Assembly (NCBI GenBank): GCA_022264855.1
Contig: JABYQU010000001.1
Location: 558,001-622,000 of the forward strand
Origin: Lenzites betulinus
Taxonomy: Eukaryota; Basidiomycota; Agaricomycetes; Polyporales; Polyporaceae
Direction: 5' to 3'
Length of the DNA stretch: 64,000 nt
Shown: positions 23,721 to 37,831 of the stretch, piece by piece
How the letters are laid out: each line of letters starts with the position of its first letter
How positions within the stretch are numbered: position 1 is the stretch's first letter
Program-made: the position numbers and the translations under genes
The notes under the pieces: model-generated
What the model was told of the DNA's origin: nothing
Database searches by the model: none
What the model saw: the letters and a program-made list of their open reading frames with translations, nothing else

Positions 23721-25514
23721 ATGGCCGCCGCAGAGGCCATCGCGGACGCACAGGCCCTGTACGTGTAAAACTTGTACGACAGATGCAGGCACATCATTGA
23801 CCATGGACACAGCCAGCTACAAGGATATATATTAACGTCTATTACCGGTAAGCAGGCTGGGAATGTGCCGCGAACGGAGTGGACCCTATGGCGTTCGTAT
23901 ATCGCTAACTATGCATGGTAGCGCTGTTGTTGTACAACTGGATTGTCACTATCGACGACGAGGTCAACCAGTTCCGGCGGCGGAAGATTACGGGTGCATC
24001 GATCTTGTTCGTTGCGTTCAGGTATATCCCGATGGCAAACTACATAATGGTTCTTCCGTTCTACTCGTTTTCGCACGAGCTGGTGAGTTTTTTGCTCAAC
24101 GTCATATACTAATGCTTACAAAGTGACATGACCGACTCACCAACAGACAAAGTATGTCGTTGAGCTACTGTGCGCTCTCATCCTACCACCGCTGACATCC
24201 CAAAACCATTTCAGGTGCACGGTCGAGGTTGTATTCACCAAATTTCTCGATGTTTCGCAATATTTCCTGTGGGCAGGTGAGTTGTACGACCTCCATCCCC
24301 ATTCGAAACTTACAAGCCACGCAGCGTTTGCTGGAATGCGAACGTGGGCGCTGTTGCGAAGGCTAGATGTTGCACTCCTCATAGGCTTCTTTTCCGTCAC
24401 GCCATTCTTGGTGAACCTCGTACGCATTCTTCGATTCCCTCTATACAAAAACTCGCTGATTGAACGCTTTCCCGCAACGGAACACCTCACTCCGTCGCTT
24501 TCAACAGATTTCGCTGCACTGGGGGAAAGTCATCCCAGACGATCCGACGTTTGGATGTGATATCGTTTTCATCGGCATTCCGGAAAGCGTAAACAAAATG
24601 TGAGCATCTATATCCCTCCCATACTGCGTGCACAATAGGCGATGCTCACGGTGAGATTTTAGCTGTAGGAGGCTTTTATCGTCCGCTCTCTATTGCATTC
24701 ACATAACTCATTATCCCCTCTGTAGTCGCGGTTCTCGCCCGGCTGCCGCCCGTTCTGGCCGACCTCACCGTACTTGGTATCACTTGGTCAACACAGTACC
24801 ACCCCTACCGTATGTCCCAATCGACCGGTCAACCAGCGCGGCTGATCACCATCATGCTACGAAACGGTACGTGAGGAACATATCGCTATGCGCGCGTTTT
24901 TGATCTTCATGTGCGGCGTACAGGGTCAATCTATTTCACGTGAGTTTCGCGAATGTCGGCCGCCGAAGGGAGCGTGCGCAGGACTGACGCCGGAGGTTCT
25001 CTGTCTGTATAGGGTGGTCACCCTTATGAACCTAATGCAGCTCGTGCTGACCATGACTCAAGTAGGTCGACTTGTCCCACCGCAGTCGCCATCTTTGTAT
25101 TTGCATGCTTACGCGCGAATGCTCTACAGATGTTTGGTCCCACGAGCAGCTTTACCCAGGGCGGCAGCAGCCTAGGTTACTTCATCAACCCGTGCGTCGT
25201 CGACCCTCTCGGTGGACGAGCTCTAGCTTGCTCGAACCGTCCACATTTGCTCGGTAAAACACTGATTGCGCGATTACAGGCTCACCGCGATCCTCGTAAT
25301 GCACTTCCTGAGCGACCTCCGCCGCGCGGCGGACATACAGGCCAACCAACAGTCGCTGTCTTCGATCGACACGCTCGAGTTCAAGGTGATTGGCCCTATC
25401 TCGTCCACGCTCCCCGCACCCGGCGAGGTCGCCGCCTTCCAATTTTCGGACTACGACACCGACTCATCCTCGGAGATGAGCACACCTCGAGGGGACGGTA
25501 GGAATTTCGCGTGA
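23721..25514 (+). CDS. DUF6533-like multi-pass membrane protein, with one unresolved junction
   Basis: Twelve exons: 23721-23762, 23817-23847, 23922-24082, 24147-24151, 24215-24276, 24325-24419, 24508-24599, 24726-24866, 24924-24939, 25013-25061, 25130-25191, 25280-25514. It reads as an agaricomycete DUF6533-type protein: LLLYNWIVTIDDEVNQF after the first exons, FRYIPMANYIMVLPFYSF, about seven hydrophobic segments, a predicted C-terminal cytosolic tail rich in Ser/Asp. Exon 4 is 5 nt. All joins keep frame except 24599 to 24726: exon 7 ends in phase 2, but exon 8 needs phase 1. Either a base is lost or gained here, or a tiny exon was missed. Function unknown; receptor-like topology is only an impression. 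Confidence 0.72.
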
Positions 25515-28500
25515 TGCAGTTGTGATCCTCTGTGTATTTGTCTCTTTGTCTGTCGCAGTGTGTGTCGTTGTGTGTGTTATGTAGACTGATAGAGGGTGTA
25601 ACATACGCAGTTCTAGTCCGCCCAGGGGCAACATGTAAGCCCCACTTCTTCAAGTCGCCGCCTGTACTCTCAAGGATTTTCTTTCTACGTCATATTTTGG
25701 TTCCTCATGTTTAGACACGTGCTCGTCGCGTCGCGTCGCAAGCCAGCGCTTATCCGCCACCGGTGGCGTCGCGACGTCCCCTAACTACTCCTCGAACCTA
25801 ACCAACCTGTAGGGAACCCGTTGGTGCAACATAGCACAGGAAGTATCCGGAATCCAAGAGTAAGTTGCTATACATGTATCACGGCTGCTCGATATTTCTT
25901 TCGAAGAACGCCACCGACCCATCTCCACCGTGCGAGTCGTATCGACTGCTTCGCCTGACCCCACACTCATCATGTATTTCTGAACTTCCTATTGTGCAGC
26001 GCCGCTTAGCGATGATAAACAGGAAGCTTGTAACAGCCCGATTACGAACAATGGGCGGAGGAGAGAACGCGGAGATCCAACCGACCGCTGCAGCACCGGA
26101 AACTCGCGGCGGAGTGCGAACTCCCACATATATGCATGCCCGTCCTCGGAAACCCAGGTTGCCTCCTCCCCTCACCCTTGTCCCCATCCTAACATGCACC
26201 CATGTCTGTCTAGGCAGTGAGAGGTCAACGCCGGCCACACACCTCGTGATCCACCCCTTCCCCCCGACTACCTCTGTTGACGCCACCGACGCCACCGCGG
26301 TGGTAGCTTGCGGCGGCGTCGCTCTCGCTTTGACTAGGCACTGGCGAGGCTCCCAATTTAGACCCCCGATATTTAGAGGAGTGTATGTCGGATCCTTCGC
26401 TGTATTGGCCACCATGTGGATGAGGTGAGAGTCTCCGCCTCCGTTCATGAGGGCATGCCGAGGACCCTCAACGCCACATCGTTGATCTTCCCCGCTTTAG
26501 CCCCCTTGGCTGTGAGGTGGCTGCACTGTTCTACCGCAACGCAACGCTGTACGACTAGATCATTGGTCCGCGGTACGTCGCACCCTCGGGGGTATCGAGG
26601 CTGTTTCGCTCACGTTGGGCGCTGTGGCGTACCAGACATTTAGCGCACCACCCTCAATACGGTGTGGCGTTGACATACGAATGGATACCCGGCAAATTCA
26701 AACGCTGCTCAACGCTCCGCGAAAGTAAAACGAATGGAGTCCGTATGTGTCATCGTGATCTACGGCGCCGAGGGCTTCCACTGCCGAAGACGTATAGGGG
26801 ATTGAACACGAAACCCGTTGAACCCGCTCGCGGTCACAAGACCGACGATGGGCCATCTATGGCTGCTAGGGCGTCACGTCATCTAATATGTGGATGGGCT
26901 ACCACGATCGCCGCGGTCTACTGCCTCAAATTCGAGTCAACCCCTCGTCCGAACTCATCGAGATGCACGATCCCTATGGCGCTATCGATTGCACAACGAT
27001 GAGGGCAGAAGACGCCGTTCATCAACGAAATTCATCGTGCAGCGATACATGTTGTCGACGATATTATCGCACGGACAACGATGGAAAAATGGGTGTCAGG
27101 TGAGCCGCCTTGTCGCCCCTACTGTGGTTCACCGAGGCTTGCTACCAGGTCGCCCTAGCATCTATAGTAAACAACGACGGGCATAATCTCGTGATATGGG
27201 AGGTCGCCTAAGACGCGACTTCTCACCGGTCTCTACGCGTCGATATCACGCTCGCCGGAAAAGACGGTGACGAGCGTAACAGACGACCAGGCCATCTACA
27301 AGATCCATCACATGGCGACGGGAAGGATCAGGACCAACCCACTATACGCAACAAACACTACGAGGCAATTCAGGCCTGCATAGATGTCTCCGCCCCGAGG
27401 AATTGTCGGCACAAGCAAGCTCTTGATGCGAGGTACAATGCGACACACATTCATAGGAGTACGAGGACATCACTACGGCGAACGAGGCCGTTGTCGTGCC
27501 GAAGATCTCGGGAAGAAGCTACCCATATAGTATAAGACTCCACGCAAAGTACCACCTCTACCTTGGGATAATGGAACTTGGCCTGGAGGCTGGCACAACG
27601 AGTGGCACTCCCAAGTCTCGGAGACAAATGATTCCTGGACCCTCGAGCCCGCCGATAGAAAAGACTCCAGGAACACATTCGCTCGAACATGGAAAGAACT
27701 CTACGACGAGTACTCACAATTTTGGCATCCTATCTGGCGTCGACAAGAACTACCTGCACAACGTTTGTCGTTCTATTAGACACGGCAAGATTTGCGCCCA
27801 AATAGGGACTCGGATCGCCAGTGTCCCGGAAGTGCTGTGCATGCTGTCCAGGAGTCGACGCCAGTAAGCCACAGACCCCATACCAAGGATACCAAGGGCT
27901 TCACAGAAGGGATCGTGATAGGCCAGTAGATCAACATATACCGAGACGAAGGACCATAGTGGGCAACGTTGCGGACAAGATGCAAAAGGAAGTACAAATG
28001 CTGCAAGTACCATAAAAGTACCACGACGTCGTTACGGTGGCAGTGCTTTCGTCTAAGCGCTCAAAATGCGCAACGCACTATTTAGCGCCAACTATACTTT
28101 CCTGGACCCGCCAACTCGACCCCTCGCATGTCAAACACGGAGCTCTCATCTTGCGTCTTCAAGCCTAGCGATGGCGCTTTACTCTCTCGATAATTGGCAA
28201 AGGTTTATAATCTTCCAGCGGTCGACTATGAAGCATCGATATCGCCTCTGGAAAACGACAAACATCTTGGGATATAGGATGCTCTGTACAACAAAGAATC
28301 ACGAATGGTGAAGCTAACAGATATTATACGGTAGTACCTGATTTTATCTAGGAAAACAGTGATTTGCGATCATCACCGGAGGGTATATGTCATACTGGGT
28401 TGGCCGTCTTTGGCTCTGGCTTACGAGGGCTCACGCCACGCGGGGCTCACGTTTGAGGCCGACTGCGACAGCCACAGATCCCGTCTACCCTGAAAAGCCC

Positions 28501-29041
28501 CACTGGACTCCCCTCTACCTTCTGGTGAGGTCTAGGGCTCTAACCAGACCGAAGGATGGCGGACTTCTGTGCTAGAGAGGCCCCTGTTGAATCGAGAGAT
28601 ACTGCTTTGACATCTGGCACATACATGTATCATGGCTTGGCGAACTGTATTAAGGCGGTGCGCTGCTGTAATTTGCACTGCAGTAGTGATCGTCGATTTC
28701 GTTGTTGTAGGAGATGTTGCGGTCGTTGCATTCGTAGTACGTATGTCGCGGGTGATCAGAGGCGCCGATCCGCGGAGATACTACGTCATAAGTACCCTCG
28801 CAGGCAGCGCGCACGAGGAGAGACCGGCGGACGGCCTGCAGGCAAGCTCGATGGTCTTCATGAATTATTCACCCTCTCTTCCGCAGGCCTCATCCCTCTG
28901 CTGGTGAGGCACTTCAAAGCTTCAGGATTTACCACGACCACCTTCTCACGACATCTGTTCTTGACTGACGTGTTCGTTCCGTCGCGGACACCGCCCCGGT
29001 CATCACACAACCCCCCGCCTAGCCCCGCATCCATCCAGCTC
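25515..29041. other. Gene-poor region with an old dispersed repeat
   Basis: No supported gene in 3.5 kb. It holds repeat copy 2 (25715-26310). Between 26650 and 27900 several medium frames alternate without a domain, as in decayed transposons. The last 450 bp are the promoter side of the CDF gene. Confidence 0.5.
25715..26310. repeat. Dispersed repeat, copy 2
   Basis: Same block order and orientation as 18275-18865: GCCACCGGTGGC palindrome at 25756-25767, conserved core at 26043-26132 (contains CTGCAGCACCGGAAA and GCGAACTCCCACATATA), and a CCTCTGT block near 26272. Divergent between cores. No terminal repeats or target duplication found. Confidence 0.65.
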
Positions 29042-30914
29042 ATGTTCCGACCACATCCATCACCCAGGGCCCACCTTCGCTCATCGTCGTTCGTGTTGTC
29101 GAGCTCGTTGCTGTCCGCATCAACACGGCCCTGGACCCGAACCACCCGACCAGTTTCTGGCGCTCCGCGCGCGTTCTCACAGTCAATTAGAGTCCCCCGC
29201 ACTTGCACATCACTCCCTAGTCCTCTCTCCTCCTCGAGTCTCTGTTCTACTACTCGACATTACTACATGGCGACGTTGTCGGCGCGTCGATCGCACTCTA
29301 CGCAGACGAAGGGCAAGGAGCCGGAGCGCGCCGAACAACCCGCGGCCCCGTCACCCGACCATGACCACGACCACGACCACGACCACGCCGCTCACCCTCA
29401 CACACATTCCCACTCGCACTCGCACTCTGGAGGCATATTCAGCACACTGGTACACCGGCATGATCATGGGGAGGAGGGGCACGAAAAGGATGCGGAGCAA
29501 ATCGTCCAGGCGTTACAAGGACAAGGTGAGTACCACCCCGGTCTTGGTGCCGAACTGCACCTGTACTGCACGCTCGGACGACCGCGTGAACAGCCGTCAG
29601 GACCCCTGTTGTCCGTGTCAACTGCGGGGAGGAATTTTGGCACCAGAAAGTCACGGTCAACAATCCTATGTCTCCGTGCGCAGCATGTTTTCTGAACCGT
29701 TCACCTCAGCAGTCTACTATTATACCTTCTCAATGACTGAGATGGAGTATACTTACACTATGCCCCAGGAGATCGAGGGAGCAGAATCACACTCATTGGT
29801 CTTGCGTCCAACGTCGTCCTCACCGCAACGAAGGGTGCTGCGGGCTACTACATGAACTCTGCCGCCCTCCTGGCCGACGCCGGCCACTGCGCAGGCGGTA
29901 CGTGTCCTTCGCGCCGTACTTCTACCATCAAGTTTACGCGTAGTCCGTCTTAGACCTCGTCGGCGATATCATCACCCTCTTCAGCTGGCGGCTCTCGCGA
30001 AAGCCCCCGTCGGACAAGTACCCGTATGGGTATGGCAAGTTCGAGGTGCTCGGCACGACCGTCGTCTCGCTGCTTCTCACCGGCGGAGCACTCGGTATCG
30101 GCCTGCACTCGTACCAGCTCCTGCTCGAGACACTCGCGGGTGCGACCGCGGGGATGGGCCCTGGCGCGCTGCACGACGCACTAGCGTACATCGTGGACGC
30201 CGCACATGCCGTCCCTGCGACAGTCGCCGAGCACGCGCACGTCCACGCGCATTCCCACTCGCATGGGCACGGCGGCGCGCTGGACCCGAATGCGGCGTGG
30301 TTCGCGGGCGTGAGCGTGGTCGCGAAAGAGTGGCTGTACCGCGCGACGAAGCGCGTCGCCGACGCGGAGCAGAGCCCGGTGCTTCTCGCAAACGCAGTGC
30401 ACCACCGGAGCGACGGGTTCGGGAGCGCGGTCGCTCTCGTCGCGATCCTCGGCAACTGGTGGTTCCCGCACCTCGCGCTGGACCCCATCGGCGGTGCGTA
30501 ACACGAGCCTACATATGGGCGTGAGCGACGCTGACGCTGTATTTAGGCCTGATCGTATCGGTGCTCATCTTCAAGCAGGGGTGGTCGCTGCTCCTCACCG
30601 CGTTCGCGCAGCTCACGGACGCGGGTGTCTCGCCGCGCACGAAGCAGATCCTGCTCGACGCGCTCCAGCCGCTTGTGGCCGCCTCGCCCGGGGAGCCGCT
30701 GCTGGGCGTGAGCGACGTGCGCGCGATGCGCACGGGCGCGAACATGTTCGTCGACGTCGTCGCGCATGTCCCCGCGCGGCTGGGCGTCGAGGACGTCGTG
30801 AAGGTCGAGACGCAAATCCGCGAGGCGCTCGTGGCCGCGCGGAGGGACGTGAAGGAGGTGCGGGTGCGGTTCAGGCCGGAGGACACGGTGAGCACTGGAG
30901 ACGGGCACGCGTAG
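29042..30914 (+). CDS. Cation diffusion facilitator transporter, probably mitochondrial (MMT-like)
   Basis: Four exons: 29042-29525, 29769-29897, 29954-30493, 30547-30914; 506 aa. The N-terminus is Ser/Arg/Pro-rich without acidic residues, like a mitochondrial presequence. Then comes a His/Asp-rich stretch (alternating HD and HS/HT pairs, residues 105-135). The CDF domain starts at GDRGSRITLIGL; first metal-site region LADAGHCAGDLVGD; second HHRSDGFGS; a His-rich loop (HAHVHAHSHSHGHG) lies between. The C-terminal domain binds metal in this family. Yeast Mmt1/2 and human SLC30A9 are the closest types I know; iron or zinc is possible. A second in-frame ATG at 29267 would give a shorter form lacking the presequence. 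Confidence 0.88.
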
Positions 30915-31437
30915 GATACCTGCGGGTCATGGATGGAGTCGTCCATGCGCGGGCGGCATGGGCTACAGGGGATGGATGTCTAGGCTACGGACGGGATAAG
31001 TTATCATATCGGTGTGTATTCCTCGGACCAGGGAACGACTGTCTGCTGGGCTCGCTCACGACTGGCAGGGTGTGCGGGCGACTTCTGCTATGCTGTATTG
31101 CTGCACCCGCCGAGCCCGGGTTCTCCGTGGCAGCGCGGAATACGGAGCCTCCCCTGGGACCCTGGGACGGTGCCCCCGAACAACGGCACGAGGGACACGG
31201 CTTGGCGACTTGGCGTGCTCCCGGGGGTTGTCTGCTTCTATTCGTCTTCCTCGCGCTTTGCCTTTTTTGTGGGCACGTGGCGGATGTGTGAGTGTGTGGG
31301 TGCGAACGGAGGCTCATTCAGTTCAGTCACTTCTGCGCGGCCGCCTCCAGCGTGGGCTCGCGCAAGTGATCGCGCGCCCGGCCGGCCTCGCGTGGAAGAC
31401 AGTATGTTTGTTAAGGAGGTGCGTGCTGGCCCCTTGC

Positions 31438-31562
31438 GCGTATATGTATGCTTTTCTGACAGTATGTGTTCTTCGTTTCGCAGTACCTGGAGCGTTTGGG
31501 AGATGCGAGTCCCTTGGCACTCCCGCGAGCCCACTTTCCGTTGTTCGAACGTCGAGCGTCGG
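31438..31562. repeat. Local imperfect duplication, copy 1
   Basis: Matches 31844-31978 block by block: GCGTATATGTATGC, TACCTGG...GGGA, CCTTGGCACTCCCGCGAGC, CGAACGTCGAGCG. Too diverged to be recent. Confidence 0.5.
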
Positions 31563-31843
31563 TGAAAGACATGGCAGCATGCACATCCAGATGCTTACGG
31601 CAACGATCGAGCGTTCTCGTCATGCTATACCCGCTTACCTCCTTACGACACAGAACTCGACCTCGGATGCTTCTTACTATCGAAACCACACACCACACAC
31701 ACCTCGGGGCGGCGTAGCAATCGCCGTTTGATCGCCTTGAAAATTCCCGTAGGCCATATTTCCCCCGAGCCTCGGTGCATATTCTTCGATCAGGTGTGCT
31801 GCTGGGCGGACGACATTTGAGGGTGCATCCAGCGTCTCTGTAA

Positions 31844-31978
31844 GCGTATATGCATCCTTTATTGAACGGACGCACTGCCCGGTTCACAGTGCCTGGCAGA
31901 TCCGGGAACTGGGAGGCCTTGGCGCTCCCGCAAGCAGGTTTCCTTTCTGGTAACCAGAGGTCAGCGAATGTCGACGGC
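31844..31978. repeat. Local imperfect duplication, copy 2
   Basis: Direct-orientation partner of 31438-31562: GCGTATATGCATCC, TGCCTGG...GGGA, CCTTGGCGCTCCCGCAAGC, CGAATGTCGACGG. Confidence 0.5.
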
Positions 31979-32516
31979 TGTGCTATTGTCCATGAAGCCG
32001 TCATAGACTACATGGTAATCAAACAACGAGATTCGTACACTCTGGGTTCGAAAGCCTTACGATATGTGTTTATCACACTACAGGGCGCCCACTCAATGAC
32101 ACTCCCGTTCCCTCAATAATGACGCGTCGCCTGGTACGAAACCAACGACCCGAGAAGAACGAGCTCAATTTTTCGTGAGATTCTCTTGGAACTTTCCCGC
32201 TGGTGCGCCCTCCGTTGAGCTTTTTGCGCGCCTTCTGATCAGGTGCCTCCTTCGTTCACAGAGTAAACTCATGTTCGACCCACGAGTGTGGCCCGTCGTT
32301 GTCTATGAAGGGCTTTTTCCATACCATCCAGGTTCCGTATGGTAGGTTTATCTGTGTGCCGCCGGTACGCTCAAGGGAATGGCTGCGACGCCATTGGACG
32401 GAGGACATCATCGGGACCGTATAGCGGTACCTGGCCTCGGAATGCACGAACAGGAGTTTGAGGCGCCTCCTTAGCACGTCCTGTTCCGCCTCAACATGGC
32501 TCAAGGGACTGAGGGG

Positions 32517-32524
32517 TATAAAAG
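32517..32524 (+). promoter_or_regulatory. TATA box of the peroxidase
   Basis: TATAAAAG, 63-70 nt before the ATG at 32587, a typical spacing for a strongly expressed secreted enzyme. Confidence 0.75.
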
Positions 32525-32586
32525 GTAGAATACTTTCGATAGCCAACCTCAGAGCGTTTCTCTCTACCCTCCAGCTCAGAACCAGC

Positions 32587-34035
<1,449 letters not shown>

Positions 34036-34382
34036 AGTCGTTACACTCGTAGAGCACCGGTTAAGTTGAGATTATCAACGTCCGTCATCAGGTAAATGCG
34101 CGTTCGGTCCCATCATTCTTATGTATCTGTATCAGGGGAAGTCGTTTACGACTGGTTGTATCATTGGGTTGTGTGAATGGATAACTTGTGTAGAAGAACG
34201 GTTTGCAGTTGTCGAGCGTTCGCGAGGCTTCCAACTTGAAGGCATCGCTGATGCCTAAGAATTCGAAAGGGGCTGTTATGGCATTGTTACAGCTGAGTGC
34301 TTCTGCCGTTCAAACCAACCTTTAAGCATTACACGGCCGCGGCGCGACATCCTAACAAGGTAGCACAGCGGCCCACACGATC
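34036..34382. other. Intergenic between convergent genes
   Basis: 3' flanks of the peroxidase and the P450. Nothing else seen. Confidence 0.5.
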
Positions 34383-36546
34383 TCACTCTACATGAGCCAT
34401 AATCTTCTCCCTCAACTTCTCGATCCTCGGCTTGAAGCGCACCACGAACGGGAACGGGTGCGCGAGCGCGCCGTCCTTAATCGCCATCGTGTCGATCGGG
34501 TGCGCAGGGTCCTCGGAGATCTCGAACGCCCATAGCGTCAGCGCCGTGTTGATGTACACGGACCGTTCCGCCACATGCAGGCCCGGGCAGATCCTGTCAT
34601 CGCACGGGATGCATCATGTCATTGTCAGCCATTGTCAAAAGACATACGGAGTCCGGGGCTCACCGGCGACCGAAGCCCCAGTTCGGGAACTTGAGGTCCT
34701 CGCGCATCTTCCCGCTGTTGTCGAGCCAGCGAGATGGTTTGAACGCCTCGGGGTCCGGGTAGACTTCTGGGTCGCGCGCAATAGCCCTAGAACATAGTCA
34801 GTGGCCAGTTAAGGAGGAGGGGAAATCGCGCGAGGTACCAATGACATGCGATAACCTCCGTTCCGGCTGGGATCACGTAGTCTTTCTGTTGGAACTGCAG
34901 CATGAGTGCCTGTCTCATAGAAGAGTCAAACAGGGATGCGCACCCAAACGACGTCCTTGGTTGCACGGTGCATGAAACCTATCATCAAAATGTTTGGTCA
35001 GATACGCGTTCGTGAGATCTAATATGTAACGCGACGCTACCTAGGGGTGTGACCGGCCTCCACCTGTAAACCTCCTGCACCCATGCACATACTTCAGTGA
35101 GCCGCTCTTGGTCTGCAAACGTCGGCACTGCAAATGAGAATGTTGGTGAGCATCACCGAGTCTAGCGACACTGCGGCAGCACGTTTCCTCACGTCTGTCA
35201 CGGCCCACAACTGCGTCAAGCTGTGCCTGTACCTTCTTCTGCAACTCGGGGTGCCGCGCTGCCGCCATGATCATCATCGGAAGCACGCCAGCAGTCTACA
35301 CCGGATATCCGTCAGTGCCAGAACACTACTCGGGTATAAATTACGCACGGTATCAGAGCCTGCGCCGAACATCGAACCGGCCAAGTACCCCATCTCGTCG
35401 TCGCTCATGTTGAACTCTTCCTGCCGCTCCATGATCGCAGTGACGAAGCACGGCGGACACTCGTTATTTTCCTGCAGAATGTATCGCTCAGTGCACATTC
35501 TGTATTGCGACATCAGAGCGCATAGGTCGGACTCACCAGACGAGCCTTCACCCCCTGCACCTGGCTACGGTACAGCGCGAGCTCCTCGCGGTGGAACCGC
35601 TTGAGCTCGGATGTGAAGAACGGGATGTGCTTGAGGAAGGGGTACGTGTCGACGAGGTATGCACCCGGGCGGACCGCGTCGCCCACGCGCGCGGCACTGA
35701 GGTTGATCTGCTTCACATCCGGGTCGGAGTACGAGGTCGGGGTCGTCTTCCCATACGTGATCGACATGATGACGCTCGCCGCATACCTACGCACGCTTCA
35801 GAGTCCAGACGGGGTTTCGAGGGCACATATCGCGCGGCGTACCGTTTCCCGTGCTCGATGAACTTGTCCGGCTGGTCAACGATGTCGAGGATGTAGTTCC
35901 GCGCACTTTGCATTTGCAGGTATTCATACCGGGTCGCGCTCGACGGTTGCAGGGTCGCATGCAAGACACTGCGTCTCATTGATGAGCCAGTGATACTGGA
36001 AAAGGGTCAGGATGTATCTTACGTTCTGTATCTCCTGAGTCGATCGCCGACGTTGAGCGTAAGAACGCGCATTCCATTCGAAATGAGCTCTCCGACCGCG
36101 ACGGACCGCGGTCGGTCGGCGAGCAGGTGAGATTGTTTGACCATGATGTCCTGAGCAGCCTGAAAACAAAGCCGCATTCTGAGCTGCGTTCACGAACATG
36201 GCGTTTATGCGTACCTGGTGTCGTGTAATGACGCAAAGGCGCCGCGAGCCATAGCGCAGCGTGAATACGGGCCCGTACGTCTCCGCAGTGCGCGTATGGT
36301 GAAGGTGGGCACTAGGAATGTCATGTCAACTTCAATTGTAATTCCATTGGGCGTCGAAAACACTCACTATGCGGTAGGTGGCGCATTCCCGAAGAGCCAA
36401 TGTCCTGGCGGGCTGGGCGGTAGCCGCTCGCTGGCCTTGCCGAACCCTAGCCATCGCGCTATGCCATAGCACAGCGCAGCAAGCGCTCCGACAAGGAGCG
36501 GAAAGGGGACGCTTACGGGGACTGACATAACATGGAAGTGCAGCAT
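34383..36546 (-). CDS. Cytochrome P450 monooxygenase
   Basis: Twelve exons: 36546-36368, 36311-36215, 36159-36023, 35968-35843, 35786-35537, 35471-35349, 35295-35193, 35127-35041, 34978-34944, 34894-34839, 34786-34664, 34593-34383; 508 aa, all joins in frame. Membrane anchor at residues 8-28, then a Pro-rich hinge (RLPPSPPGHWLFGN), I-helix GAGSDTTAG, K-helix EVYRWRP, PERF-like region and heme loop FGRRICPGLH. It belongs to a different P450 clan group from the 15.2-kb gene (that one has [10 protein letters not shown]). The type resembles the large CYP64/CYP5144-like expansions of polypores. Substrate unknown; it lies beside the peroxidase, convergent. Confidence 0.92.
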
Positions 36547-37831
36547 GGTGGACGGCGATCCAGGGATGCTCCTATCGAGGCGTCTCTGGAAGTGCTCTTA
36601 TATATAATCTCCCCGAGGCTGCTCATCCGGGCATCAGGGTTGCGCAAACGGGGGACGTGCGAAGACTTCCCCACCCATGGCTAGATCCTTGATTCGTTGG
36701 AAGGATGGTGGAGCGCTGTTACGAGAACATGCGCCTATGAACTTCAAGAAGACGCTCGGGCGACCCTCGAGGCCATGTTGCATGCGCGGCGAGTTCTGAC
36801 AGTCGAGCTGCGGTCGCGTGTTGTCGATCGAGCGGCCATGTCTCAAAGCATCTCGAGAAGTCCCACAGACAGCGGGTGTCTCTGCAAAAGGAAGTGTTCG
36901 TATAGATCTCGTTGGTATCTGTTAACCTGTACCTGGATTTGCGAATTCGAGAGCGAAGATGAACGCGCAGGGACGCCAGATAGTAGAAGTCGCAAGCACG
37001 AAGGTCGCCCACATGTTCCGTTTGAAGGCAAAGTCGCGGTTATTTCTGCCATGCCTCCTAATTACACCCACGCCATCAGACACATGCTCTGAATACGACG
37101 TAAGGGGTAGATGCACCTTACTTTCAAGGTTTACGAAGCTGGGTCATGTTACTTGCCGATGCTATCACCTGAGACCAGGCCGGCTGTGAGAACTGATGTC
37201 AGTCTGAATTGTTGCCGTGAGCAGGTGTCTCTGGATTAACATTTCTTCCCTCTGTTTGTAGTCACAAGGAAGTTTGATTCGAGCCAAGTTCTACCACTCA
37301 CTTGTTTGCGTTGCTTTCCGTTCTCCTCTGGCACCGGTGGACCGGGCACATGGTTGAATAGATCTTGCGAGCATAGCATTGCCACCTCCAGGGAATGTTG
37401 CGCGCTTATGAGCTTTCTGCATGTCAAGGCCGTTGTAACAGCATAAAGTTAAGCACCGTTCGTGGTTACTAATGCTTCACAAATAATTGTGAAAGCATCG
37501 CACCAGGTCCCACACGTATTACGACGCAGCGGAGATAAGCCACGCCGCGAGGAACCAGGTCTGCTTACCTCCTGATGCGCGGACGACTTCCCTCTAATGA
37601 CATCCTCACGAAGTGTCATACGCGCAAGCTTAGTAGGGTGGCACTCTTCAGCTGATGAAGCCCGGGCTCGAGCCTCGCCGGCGCCCTTATGCGTATCCGC
37701 GTTCAGAGCTTCTTGTACCACAAATACTCGGGCAGACGTTTGCTTCTGATTAATATTGGGACGGGGGCCGCTACAAGGAATCGATAAGATATGTCACTTA
37801 TGATAAAAAGACCAGGTGTCAGACGGTTTGC
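36547..37831. other. Intergenic
   Basis: 1.3 kb; P450 promoter at the left end, 3' flank of caleosin at the right. Short frames in between lack any domain or splice logic. Confidence 0.5.
36597..36604 (-). promoter_or_regulatory. TATA box of the second P450 gene
   Basis: TATATAAG on the minus strand, 51-58 nt upstream of the ATG at 36546. Confidence 0.65.

Larger units (their letters stand above)
30915..32586. other. Intergenic with an old local duplication
   Basis: 1.7 kb without a supported gene. It contains the duplicated segments 31438-31562 and 31844-31978, and the peroxidase promoter from about 32200. A TGCGCCC at 32204-32210 fits the metal-response consensus TGCRCNC, a weak match. 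Confidence 0.5.

Noticed and set aside
26650..27900. Decayed transposon gene
   Set aside because: Several frames look weakly protein-like (for example QIRVNPSSELIEMHDP near 26930), but I could not tie them to a family, so no pseudogene is listed.
28556..29041. In-frame upstream extension of the CDF gene
   Set aside because: The ATG at 28556 would add about 160 residues of low-complexity, non-conserved sequence; the ATG at 29042 begins a normal presequence.
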